Origin: CAYMDD01 sp964409675
GTDB lineage: Bacteria; Pseudomonadota; Alphaproteobacteria; Rickettsiales; SXRF01
Direction: 5' to 3'
DNA: 13,970 nt
Assembly: GCA_964409675.1 (NCBI GenBank)
Contig: CAYPEF010000059.1
Span: 1 to 13,970 of the forward strand
Position numbers and translations under genes: made by a program. Shown one piece after another: positions 1 through 7,067 of this stretch (its first letter is position 1; each line of letters opens with the position of its first letter). The notes under the pieces are model-generated. The model did not search any database. It saw only the letters and a program-made list of their open reading frames with translations, and had not been told where the DNA came from.

Positions 1-452
1 GTAGTTTTGCCAGTAATCATTGAGGTGATGCCTTCAATGGCACTATTGACGCCCGGGATGTTCTTAATCAGTTCAAGCACCCATCCCATACCGCCCGTTA
101 TCCAATCGAACATACGAGTTAGGGCACTATCAACGCTTGCTTTGGCTTTTTGCTCTTTTTCCTGAAGGTTTTTGCTTAAATCAGAAGGTTTTCCCCCTTC
201 AGCAGCACCTGCAACAATCCGCTCTTGCACTTGGCTGTCAAAATCCGCCAGAGCTTCTTGCGCTTTCTGCATATGCTCAGATGTTGGAGAAGTTCCTTTC
301 GGCACAAGATGGTTCAGATAGCCCTCAACGAATCTCTGACGCATGGAGGATAATGCGTGATCTCGTTCTTCCCCTTTCGGCGGACGCTGATTATTCTGTA
401 TCCAGCTAACCAAATTGGTTTTTTGTTCTTCGGTAAGAAGAGCTTCGGCCAT
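1..452 (-). CDS. Unrecognised protein, 5' part, runs off left edge
   Basis: Reading the minus strand from the ATG at 452 gives an open frame of 150 codons with no stop before the window edge, so the C-terminus is missing. A GAGTGAGAAT stretch just before the ATG can serve as a ribosome binding site. The N-terminal ~110 residues are hydrophilic and look mostly helical and charged (start MAEALLTEEQK; an EKEQKAKAS segment near residue 105). The last ~35 visible residues turn apolar and glycine-rich (MFDWITGGMGWVLELIKNIPG) and may be a membrane-associating or amphipathic helix. I recognise no family. Base composition is AT-richer than the lon-alaS block, and the gene lies beside another unknown AT-rich gene, so accessory origin is possible. 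A 90-codon plus-strand frame at 137-409 overlaps it but is less credible. Confidence 0.6.
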   Translation of the reverse strand, partial: MAEALLTEEQKTNLVSWIQNNQRPPKGEERDHALSSMRQRFVEGYLNHLVPKGTSPTSEHMQKAQEALADFDSQVQERIVAGAAEGGKPSDLSKNLQEKEQKAKASVDSALTRMFDWITGGMGWVLELIKNIPGVNSAIEGITSMITGKT

Positions 453-474
453 ATTCTCACTCTAAATTCTAAAT

Positions 475-500
475 ATAAATTATTATGATAAATTATTATG
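475..500. repeat. Perfect 13-bp tandem duplication
   Basis: ATAAATTATTATG occurs twice head to tail, at 475-487 and 488-500, with no mismatch. It lies 23-48 bp upstream of the minus-strand ATG at 452, where the promoter or operator of that gene would sit. It could be a pair of regulator binding sites or a simple slippage duplication in AT-rich DNA. Confidence 0.75.
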
Positions 501-709
501 CTTTAGAATATCATACTATTCTTGTTCAAGTATGAAACTTTCATGACAACCGCATAACTACCTTTTTCGGGTTATACCAAGAGCTTAAAAGTCCATTTTC
601 ATATAAATCATCTGCATTTAGCTTTAATATAAAGATGTAAAAGCTGGCATAGTCATGATTAATTTATATTTTAACAACAACATATTACTATATTTAACCA
701 TAATGTAAC

Positions 710-737
710 TTCACACCAATGCCGTAGTTAATATAAT
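710..737 (+). promoter_or_regulatory. Putative sigma70-type promoter for gene at 812
   Basis: TTCACA at 710-715 (one mismatch to TTGACA) and a perfect TATAAT at 732-737 are separated by 16 bp. Transcription would begin near 744 and leave a leader of about 68 nt before the ATG at 812. Confidence 0.5.
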
Positions 738-811
738 GTATGCAGCACATTTCTAGGGGCAAATAAGCCAATTTCTTGATTGAAACAAATATGCAATAAA
801 CATCTGTAATT

Positions 812-1564
812 ATGATAAAAAATGAAGATGATAACGCTGATATCCAAAGCATTGTCCGTTTACAGGCTGAAAATCTGAAAATCGGAGAAATTTTACAGCG
901 TTGTGACGAGGTGCCACTAGAAATTCAGAAGATACTGGAGCCTCTTACTAATATTCGATTACGCAGACTAGTAAACGCGCTTAAGAGGATTGAGGTCATT
1001 TCATGCGCGTTTCTGCACGAAAAAACACAGTTGCGCCCTCCAGCATGCGAAACGCGTGATTTTAATGCGGGTTGCGGCCATCAAGGCATTAATAATATAA
1101 TTGAGAACTGGAAAGATGCCGGCCGCGATAGAGAACACTTCAGCGTGGACCCACAAGCTTGGGATAATAATAATGCGGTGGCAATACTGCAGTATGCAAC
1201 TGCGCTGGTTGTAGCGTTAGGCGGCAATAATGCCGAACGCGCCGCAGATGTAATGGAGCAATTGAAGACATATGTATATACCATTGCTCAGTCAGATGAC
1301 GCAGCATTGGGTTTATATGTTGACGAAAAGGACAAGAAGATCGGGCAGGAAGAATACAAAGTTAGAAAAGCGATTCTAGAGCAGAATCAGCAAACACAAG
1401 CCAAGGCTTTACTAGGAATAAGAGATAACGTCCTTAGCTTGATACATACAGCAGCACAAGATTTAATGCAGTCTTCAGAGCGAAAGAAAAGCGGAACATT
1501 TAAAACAAGTATGGTATGCATGGGCCATACAAATGTTCATGGTGCAGCATGGATGGGTATATAG
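812..1564 (+). CDS. Unrecognised 250-aa protein
   Basis: The frame opens with ATG at 812 and ends with TAG at 1562-1564. I do not recognise a family. The N-terminal ~60 residues are charged and probably helical. Residues 121-140 (NAVAILQYATALVVALGGNN) form a moderately apolar helix, too polar at its ends for a confident membrane span. Residues 160-225 are again charged and helical, and the tail is glycine/histidine rich (GHTNVHGAAWMG). Five cysteines (32, 65, 79, 88, 236) show no clear metal motif, although GCGHQG at 87-92 is notable. No signal peptide is visible. There is no obvious Shine-Dalgarno sequence before 812, so the start is less certain than the frame. The gene is AT-richer than the lon-alaS block and lies between the divergent region and the tRNA 3' end, as island cargo often does. 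Confidence 0.6.
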   Translation: MIKNEDDNADIQSIVRLQAENLKIGEILQRCDEVPLEIQKILEPLTNIRLRRLVNALKRIEVISCAFLHEKTQLRPPACETRDFNAGCGHQGINNIIENWKDAGRDREHFSVDPQAWDNNNAVAILQYATALVVALGGNNAERAADVMEQLKTYVYTIAQSDDAALGLYVDEKDKKIGQEEYKVRKAILEQNQQTQAKALLGIRDNVLSLIHTAAQDLMQSSERKKSGTFKTSMVCMGHTNVHGAAWMGI

Positions 1565-1603
1565 CCATTTACTACATTAAATACAGATCATAAAAACATA
1601 AGT

Positions 1604-1688
1604 TGGTGCGGGTGGAGGGACTTGAACCCCCACGCCTTGCGGCGCCAGAACCTAAATCTGGTGCGTCTGCCAATTCCGCCACACCCGC
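1604..1688 (-). tRNA. tRNA-Leu (anticodon UAG)
   Basis: On the minus strand the 5' end at 1688 reads GCGGGTG and pairs with CACCCGC near the 3' end, forming a 7-bp acceptor stem followed by discriminator A and an encoded CCA (1604-1606). The anticodon stem CCAGA/TCTGG encloses the 7-base loop TTTAGGT, which gives anticodon TAG and so decodes CUA leucine codons. The T arm contains the canonical GGTTCAAGTCC. A long variable arm (GCGCCGCAAGGCG region) marks a class II tRNA and fits leucine. Total length is 85 nt including CCA. Confidence 0.95.
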
Positions 1689-1701
1689 TTTACCATGCTG
1701 T

Positions 1702-1730
1702 ATTGTATCGCTTTTTTGCAGAAAATACAA
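1702..1730 (-). promoter_or_regulatory. Promoter of tRNA-Leu
   Basis: On the minus strand TTGTAT (1725-1730) and TACAAT (1702-1707) are spaced by exactly 17 bp, and the -10 ends 13 nt before the tRNA 5' end. The same bases form an inverted repeat TATTGTA (1701-1707)/TACAATA (1726-1732), so the two promoter hexamers are nearly mirror-complementary. Confidence 0.65.
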
Positions 1731-1854
1731 TAACCGACTGTAATATAGAAAAATTTTTACCACCCCTTGGATTTTTGCCCGGGGGCATTATGTATTTGGT
1801 ATCGGCTAACCCGGGCTCATGCAAGCCTAAAGCGCGTGTCAAAGCAAAAGTGAG

Positions 1855-1885
1855 GCGATCCGGCAAATAAACTTTCGCCGGACGC
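1855..1885. promoter_or_regulatory. Inverted repeat abutting lon -35
   Basis: TCCGGC (1859-1864) and GCCGGA (1877-1882) are perfect complements around a 12-nt centre. Outer GCG (1855-1857) and CGC (1883-1885) extend the stem past one bulged A. It ends directly against the -35 hexamer at 1886, a position where an operator would act. No T-run follows, so it is not a terminator for plus-strand transcription. Confidence 0.4.
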
Positions 1886-1914
1886 TTGGCAAACCCGGGG
1901 GAGCTGCACTATAG
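1886..1914 (+). promoter_or_regulatory. Putative lon promoter
   Basis: TTGGCA at 1886-1891 and CTATAG at 1909-1914 are spaced by 17 bp; shifting by one gives TATAGT with an 18-bp spacer. The start point would be around 1920, about 30 nt before the lon ATG. The -35 block also reads CTTGGC, which starts with the CTTG seen in heat-shock (RpoH-type) promoters. Heat-shock control of lon is therefore possible but not shown. The -10 block GCTGCACTATA is repeated exactly upstream of recA. Confidence 0.5.
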
Positions 1915-1949
1915 TAATACCTTATCCTTCTCACCAGATTCCAGGTTTT

Positions 1950-4370
1950 ATGACCCTTCCCTCCGATACTGTAAATACCCATATTTTCCCGGTACTTCCG
2001 CTGCGCGACATCGTGGTGTTTCCTTCGATGGTGGTGCCGCTGTTCGTCGGGCGCGAAAAATCGGTGCGCGCGCTGGAGGAAGTGGTGAAGCGTGAAGGAA
2101 AAATCCTCCTCGCCACCCAGAAAAACGGCGGCATGGACGACCCCGCACAGGAAGATATTTACCGCATGGGAACCATCGGCAATATCCTCCAGCTGCTGCG
2201 CCTGCCGGACGGCACGGTGAAAGTGCTGGTGGAGGGCATCGCCCGCGCGCAGATCAAGGAGTTCATCGACACGAAAGATTTCTTCCAGGTGGTGGCCGAG
2301 ATGGTTACCGAGCATATGGGCGAACGGCATGAGCTGGAAGCTATGTACCGCGCCGTGCTCAACCAGTTCGAGCAATATGTGAAGCTGAATAAAAAGATTC
2401 AGCCGGAGACGCTGGCCAACGTCGGCAAGATCAGCAATCCCGGCCTGCTCGCCGACACGGTGGCGGCGCATCTCTCCATCGACATCAACCAGAAGCAGAA
2501 AATCCTGGAGATGCTCTCGATTCCGGAGCGGCTGGAATACCTGTTCTCGCTGATGGAAAATGAAATCAGCGTGCTCAACACCGAGCGCCGCATCCGCTCG
2601 CGCGTCAAGCGCCAGATGGAGAAGACGCAGCGCGAGTATTACCTGAACGAGCAGATGAAGGCCATCCAGAAGGAACTCGGCGAAACCGAGGATGGGCGGG
2701 ATGAACTCAGCGAGCTGGAAGAAAAAATTAAGAAAACCAAGCTCAGCAAGGAAGTGATGGAAAAGGCGCTGGGCGAATTGCGCAAGCTGCGCACCATGAG
2801 CGCCATGTCGGCGGAAGCGTCCGTCATCCGCAATTACCTGGACTGGATCGTCTCCATCCCGTGGAAGAAGCCGACCAAGATTTCCAAGGACATTAAGCTG
2901 GCCGAGAAGGTGCTGGATGAGGATCATTACGGGCTGGACAAGGTGAAGGACCGTATCCTTGAATACCTGGCCGTGCAGGCGCGCAGCAAGGGGCTTAAAA
3001 GCCAGATCATCTGTATAGTCGGTCCTCCGGGTGTGGGTAAAACCTCGCTCGCCAAATCCATCGCGCGGGCGACGGGGCGGAATTTTGTGCGCATTTCACT
3101 CGGCGGCGTGCGTGATGAAGCCGAGATTCGCGGCCACCGGCGCACCTATATCGGCTCGATGCCGGGCAAGCTGATTCAGGGGATGAAGAAGGCGAAATCC
3201 TCCAATCCGCTGATCCTGCTTGATGAGATCGATAAAATGGGCTCGGACTTCCGTGGCGACCCCGCGGCGGCGCTGCTCGAAGTGCTGGACCCGGAACAGA
3301 ACCATACGTTCAACGACCATTATCTCGAAGTGGATTATGACCTCTCGGACGTGATGTTCGTGGCTACCTCCAATTCCTTCAACATGCCGCGCCCGCTGCT
3401 GGACCGTCTGGAGATTATTCGCATCCCGGGCTATACGGAAGATGAGAAAGTCGGCATCGCCCGCCGCCATCTGATCCCCAAGCAGGTGAAGACGCACGGA
3501 CTGAAAAAAGATGAGTGGGCGATTACCGATGACGGCTTGCGCGAGATCATCCGCTATTACACTCGCGAAGCCGGCGTGCGTAATCTGGAGCGCGAAATCG
3601 CCACCCTTACCCGCAAGGCGGTGAAGGATATAGTGATGAAATCGCTAAAGCATGGCATTCGCGTAACGCCGCGCAATATCGGCAAGTTCCTTGGCGTGCG
3701 CAAATACTCGTACGGCGAAGCCGAGAAAGAGGACATGCTCGGCACCTGCACCGGCCTTGCCTATACCGAATTCGGCGGCGATTTGCTGGTGATCGAAGCG
3801 GTGAGCATGCCGGGCAAAGGCAAGATCACCATCACCGGCAAGCTGGGCGACGTGATGCAGGAATCGGTGCAGGCGGCGGTGAGCTATGTGCGATCGCGCA
3901 GCCTGTCGTTTGGCATCGTGCCGCCGGTGTTCCAGCATAAAGATATCCACGTGCACGTGCCCGAAGGTGCTACGCCGAAGGATGGCCCGTCCGCCGGTAT
4001 CGCCATCACCACTGCCATCGTCTCCATGCTCACCGGCATTCCGGTGAAGCGCACCGTCGCCATGACCGGAGAAGTGACGTTGCGCGGACGTGTGCTGCCC
4101 ATCGGCGGCCTGAAGGAAAAGCTGCTGGCGGCGCTACGTGGTGGCATTACCACCGTGATTATTCCGCAGGAGAACGTGAAGGACCTCGAGGATATCCCGG
4201 ATAATGTGAAGCGTGACCTGACCATCATTCCCGCTACCACGGTGGATGACGTGCTAAAGGTGGCGCTTACCCATCTGCCGGAAGCAGTGGAATGGACAGA
4301 CCCGAAAGCATCTGAATTAACGGGAAATATTATCAAGCCGGACGGAGAAAGCGGGCTGGTGACGCATTAA
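1950..4370 (+). CDS. lon: ATP-dependent protease Lon (La)
   Basis: This is a cytoplasmic AAA+ serine protease that unfolds and degrades damaged proteins and some short-lived regulators as a hexamer. The 806-residue length is normal for bacterial LonA. The N-terminal substrate-binding domain covers about residues 12-205 (FPVLPLRDIVVFPSMVVPLF), followed by a charged coiled-coil-like region at 205-280. Walker A is GPPGVGKT (358-365) and Walker B LILLDEID (421-428), with the sensor-1 region VATSNS at 471-476. The protease domain carries the catalytic Ser in PKDGPSAG (S681) and Lys in GGLKEK (K724); their 43-residue spacing matches E. coli S679/K722. All key residues are present. The start at 1950 fits the family N-terminus, although only a weak AGG (1943-1945) precedes it. 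The usual neighbours clpX and hupB are not adjacent here; a tRNA lies upstream instead. Confidence 0.97.
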   Translation: MTLPSDTVNTHIFPVLPLRDIVVFPSMVVPLFVGREKSVRALEEVVKREGKILLATQKNGGMDDPAQEDIYRMGTIGNILQLLRLPDGTVKVLVEGIARAQIKEFIDTKDFFQVVAEMVTEHMGERHELEAMYRAVLNQFEQYVKLNKKIQPETLANVGKISNPGLLADTVAAHLSIDINQKQKILEMLSIPERLEYLFSLMENEISVLNTERRIRSRVKRQMEKTQREYYLNEQMKAIQKELGETEDGRDELSELEEKIKKTKLSKEVMEKALGELRKLRTMSAMSAEASVIRNYLDWIVSIPWKKPTKISKDIKLAEKVLDEDHYGLDKVKDRILEYLAVQARSKGLKSQIICIVGPPGVGKTSLAKSIARATGRNFVRISLGGVRDEAEIRGHRRTYIGSMPGKLIQGMKKAKSSNPLILLDEIDKMGSDFRGDPAAALLEVLDPEQNHTFNDHYLEVDYDLSDVMFVATSNSFNMPRPLLDRLEIIRIPGYTEDEKVGIARRHLIPKQVKTHGLKKDEWAITDDGLREIIRYYTREAGVRNLEREIATLTRKAVKDIVMKSLKHGIRVTPRNIGKFLGVRKYSYGEAEKEDMLGTCTGLAYTEFGGDLLVIEAVSMPGKGKITITGKLGDVMQESVQAAVSYVRSRSLSFGIVPPVFQHKDIHVHVPEGATPKDGPSAGIAITTAIVSMLTGIPVKRTVAMTGEVTLRGRVLPIGGLKEKLLAALRGGITTVIIPQENVKDLEDIPDNVKRDLTIIPATTVDDVLKVALTHLPEAVEWTDPKASELTGNIIKPDGESGLVTH

Positions 4371-4401
4371 GGCGGCACCGCCCCCGCCGGACCCGGGCGG
4401 G
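4371..4401 (+). terminator. GC-rich hairpin after lon, possible terminator
   Basis: CCCGCC (4383-4388) and GGCGGG (4396-4401) form a 6-bp stem with a 7-nt loop. An alternative hairpin GGCGG/CCGCC starts directly after the lon stop codon. No T-run follows, so an intrinsic terminator is not assured. The location at the lon 3' end, before a new promoter, is the main support. Confidence 0.3.
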
Positions 4402-4415
4402 CAACGGACTAGTAT

Positions 4416-4444
4416 TTGTGATTTCCTGCATTATTTAGTATAAT
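4416..4444 (+). promoter_or_regulatory. Promoter for gene at 4469
   Basis: TTGTGA (4416-4421) and a perfect TATAAT (4439-4444) are spaced by 17 bp. The predicted start lies about 18 nt before the ATG, and AGGAAGG (4460-4466) provides a strong ribosome binding site. Confidence 0.6.
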
Positions 4445-4468
4445 AAGGCCATAAATATTAGGAAGGTT

Positions 4469-5026
4469 ATGGATCTACGCCTTGTACTGATCATTTTCGT
4501 GCTGTTTATTATCTTCGTGGCATCCGGAGATAATCCGTTTGACAGAACGGATGAAAACGGCGTGCCGCGCAGCGCCTTTAAAGAGCGCATCAAAGAACGC
4601 CTGGAAAGCGATCGCTCAGTCGGGGGCGGCATTATGGGTGGAAACATGATGGAATCATCCGGAGTAGCGCCCATGATGCCGGCGCGCAACGCTGCTCTTC
4701 CTATGAACCGTATAGCTCCCAATACGCCTGCGGCGCAACCGGCACCCCCGGCGGCCGCGCCTCAAGAGCAGCCGGCGCCATTCCGTAACCTGCCTACCCC
4801 CCAATCTTCGTTGCAGAAACGCAGCGGCAATATGGGCTTTGCCTTAAATGACGGCACTCCCTTGCGTTATGCCGGGGCGGAGGTCTATACGCTGGATGCT
4901 GCAGGCAACCGCATACCACTCATAGACGGAACCTATAGCCTGAATGACGGCAGTGTCATGTATGTAAGGGACGGAAAACAGCAGGTCCCCTCAAATTTCT
5001 TCCGCAGGGATAATCACAGCAGTTGA
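4469..5026 (+). CDS. Small membrane-anchored proline/alanine-rich protein
   Basis: This 185-residue protein has an uncleaved-looking hydrophobic N-terminus (residues 5-18, LVLIIFVLFIIFVA, after MDLR), probably a signal anchor that places the rest in the periplasm. A charged segment (21-50) leads into a disordered Gly/Met- then Pro/Ala-rich linker (about 52-115, including PAAQPAPPAAAPQEQPAP). A compact C-terminal region (about 121-175) contains two short related motifs, ALNDG (125-129) and SLNDG (157-161), around a likely beta-rich segment. I do not recognise a named domain. The start is well supported by AGGAAGG at 4460-4466 and a consensus-like promoter. The gene stands between lon and dxs with its own promoter, so it need not share their function. 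An envelope role is a guess based on the anchor and linker. Confidence 0.7.
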   Translation: MDLRLVLIIFVLFIIFVASGDNPFDRTDENGVPRSAFKERIKERLESDRSVGGGIMGGNMMESSGVAPMMPARNAALPMNRIAPNTPAAQPAPPAAAPQEQPAPFRNLPTPQSSLQKRSGNMGFALNDGTPLRYAGAEVYTLDAAGNRIPLIDGTYSLNDGSVMYVRDGKQQVPSNFFRRDNHSS

Positions 5027-5035
5027 GAATTGCTG
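5017..5035 (+). terminator. Hairpin over stop codon, weak terminator candidate
   Basis: CAGCAGTT (5017-5024) and AATTGCTG (5028-5035) pair over 8 positions with one G-T and a GAG loop. The stop codon of the upstream gene lies inside the hairpin. A short T-rich stretch (ATTTTATT) begins about 12 nt later, further away than in a classical intrinsic terminator. Confidence 0.25.
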
Positions 5036-5141
5036 CAAGCGTACCGATTTTATTATCTTTCCCGCAACCTGCGAAATCCGTTGCCAAAGCCGTTTTCTCA
5101 GGCCACACTCTGCTTTTGCCCCGTAACCGTCTGATCGGTCA

Positions 5142-7067
5142 ATGCAACAGATGACAGAAGAATCATTATTATACAAGGTCGCGTCTCCTGCCGATTTCCG
5201 CCATTTTACCCTGGAACAGCTACAGCAACTGACGCACGAACTGCGGCAGGAAACCATTAACACTGTAGCAAAAACCGGAGGGCATCTGGGTGCCGGACTG
5301 GGAGTAGTGGAACTATCGGTAGCACTGCATCATGTATTTAATACCCCCCAAGACAAGCTTATCTGGGACGTAGGGCACCAATCCTATCCGCACAAAATCC
5401 TCACCGGGCGGCGCAACCAGATGCTTTCCCTGCGCCAGGGCAACGGCCTCTCCGGCTTTTGCAGGCGCGAGGAAAGCGAATATGATTCGTTCGGCGCTGG
5501 CCACAGCTCCACTTCCATCTCTGCTGCACTTGGCATGGCGGTGGCAAGGGACTTGAAGAAAGAGGATTTCAACGTCATTGCCGTGATCGGTGATGGTGCA
5601 ATGAGCGCGGGGCTGGCGTTCGAGGCACTCAATAATGCCGGGCACTTACGCAACCGGATGATCGTGATCCTGAACGACAATGATATGTCCATCGCGCCGC
5701 CGGTGGGGGCAATGAGCTCGTATCTCGCGCGTCTCATTTCCTCGCGGCCCTATCATAAGCTGCGCGATTTCGGCAAGCAGATGCTGAGCCGCTTTCCGGA
5801 AGTGGCCAAGTTCGCCCGCCGCGCCGAGCACATGGCGCGCGATATTGCCGTGGGCGGCACGCTGTTCGACCAGTTGGGATTCTACTATGTCGGCCCCATC
5901 GACGGGCATAACCTCAATCATTTGCTGCCAGTGCTGAAAAACATCCGCGACGATAAAGAAAGCGGGCCGGTGCTGGTGCATGTGGTAACAGAAAAAGGCC
6001 GCGGCTTTGAATCGCCCGAAGCCTCCAGCGAGAAATACCATGCCGTAAGCAGCTTCGACGCCGCCACGCATATCCAGAAAAAATCTGCGCCGTCAGCCCC
6101 GAGCTATACCAAGGTCTTTTCCGAATCCCTGATCCGCGAAGCGCAGAAGGATGAGAAGATCGTCGCCATCACCGCCGCCATGCCTTCCGGCACCGGACTC
6201 GACGCTTTCCAGAAAAAATTCCCCGACCGCTGCTTCGATGTTGGCATCGCCGAGCAGCACGCCGTCACCTTCGCCGCCGGGATGGCAGCCGAAGGCATGA
6301 AGCCGTTTGTTGCCATCTACTCCACCTTCCTCCAGCGCGCCTACGACCAGATCGTGCATGACGTCAGTATCCAGAACCTGCCGGTGCGCTTTGCCATCGA
6401 CCGGGCAGGGCTGGTGGGAGCCGATGGCGCTACCCATGCGGGCGCGTTCGATATCGCTTACTTAAGCACCCTTCCCAACATGGTGCTGATGGCCGCCGCC
6501 GATGAATCTGAGCTGGTGCATATGGTAGCCACCGCCCGTGCCTACGATTCCGGCCCCATCGCCTTCCGCTATCCGCGCGGCGAAGGCACCGGCGCAAGCC
6601 TGCCGCTGGAAGGCGCGCCGCTTGCCATCGGTAAAGGCAGGATCATCAAAGAAGGACAGGATGTGGCGCTGCTTTCGCTCGGCACGCGCCTTCAAGAAGC
6701 GCTGAAAGCCGCCGAGATGCTGGAAGCGGAAGGCATTTCCGTTACCGTGGCGGATGCGCGCTTCGCCAAGCCGCTGGATGAAGAATTAATCGCCGCCCTC
6801 ATCCGCTCGCATGCGCTGGTGCTGACGCTGGAAGAAGGTTCCTCCGGCGGCTTCGGGGCCAGCGTGCTAAGTTTTGCCGCGCGGCAGGGATTATTGCAGC
6901 ATCATGCGCAGATTATCCCGCTTACCTTGCCGGATTATTTCATTGAGCACCACACCATGCAGGCGCAGTATGACATGGCCGGGCTGAATGCTGCGCAGAT
7001 AGCGCAAGCCGCGCTGGCACGCCTGCCTGCCAAATCCAAGCGCAGCAGCGCGGCGCTGCATGCCTGA
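5142..7067 (+). CDS. dxs: 1-deoxy-D-xylulose-5-phosphate synthase
   Basis: This enzyme condenses pyruvate and glyceraldehyde 3-phosphate to DXP using thiamine diphosphate. It is the first step of the MEP isoprenoid pathway and also feeds thiamine and pyridoxal synthesis. The 641 residues match the family length. Visible signatures are GGHLGAGLG (46-54, cofactor-site His48), the ThDP/Mg motif GDGAMSAG (150-157) with NDND (178-181), the transketolase pyrimidine-domain Glu in GIAEQHAV (E371), DRAG (420-423), and a C-terminal transketolase domain (about 495-625) with EEGSSGGFGASV. Two starts are possible, ATG 5142 or ATG 5151 (MTEESLLY); neither has a clear Shine-Dalgarno sequence, and I keep the longer one. 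The common partners ispA and xseB are not upstream. The downstream gene overlaps the stop by 8 nt, which suggests translational coupling. Confidence 0.96.
   Translation: MQQMTEESLLYKVASPADFRHFTLEQLQQLTHELRQETINTVAKTGGHLGAGLGVVELSVALHHVFNTPQDKLIWDVGHQSYPHKILTGRRNQMLSLRQGNGLSGFCRREESEYDSFGAGHSSTSISAALGMAVARDLKKEDFNVIAVIGDGAMSAGLAFEALNNAGHLRNRMIVILNDNDMSIAPPVGAMSSYLARLISSRPYHKLRDFGKQMLSRFPEVAKFARRAEHMARDIAVGGTLFDQLGFYYVGPIDGHNLNHLLPVLKNIRDDKESGPVLVHVVTEKGRGFESPEASSEKYHAVSSFDAATHIQKKSAPSAPSYTKVFSESLIREAQKDEKIVAITAAMPSGTGLDAFQKKFPDRCFDVGIAEQHAVTFAAGMAAEGMKPFVAIYSTFLQRAYDQIVHDVSIQNLPVRFAIDRAGLVGADGATHAGAFDIAYLSTLPNMVLMAAADESELVHMVATARAYDSGPIAFRYPRGEGTGASLPLEGAPLAIGKGRIIKEGQDVALLSLGTRLQEALKAAEMLEAEGISVTVADARFAKPLDEELIAALIRSHALVLTLEEGSSGGFGASVLSFAARQGLLQHHAQIIPLTLPDYFIEHHTMQAQYDMAGLNAAQIAQAALARLPAKSKRSSAALHA

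Larger units (their letters stand above)
453..811. other. AT-rich divergent intergenic region
   Basis: This 359-bp gap separates two divergently oriented unknown genes and contains no credible ORF. It holds the 13-bp tandem repeat at 475-500, a 13-bp palindrome ATGAAACTTTCAT at 532-544 (6-bp arms around one central C) that could be a small operator, and a promoter-like pair at 710-737. The remainder is AT-rich sequence in which I see no RNA gene or larger repeat. Confidence 0.6.

Noticed and set aside
137..409. Plus-strand 90-codon frame
   Set aside because: It overlaps the longer open minus-strand frame at 1-452, which has a better start context and a natural protein composition.
1622..1870. 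Plus-strand 82-codon frame
   Set aside because: It starts inside the antisense of tRNA-Leu and runs through the lon upstream region; there is no ribosome binding site and no family.
1839..2927. Long minus-strand frame (362 codons) opposite lon
   Set aside because: It lies over the lon gene and its leader. Its His/Leu/Arg-rich translation is typical of the antisense of a GC-rich gene, while the lon frame has full family conservation.
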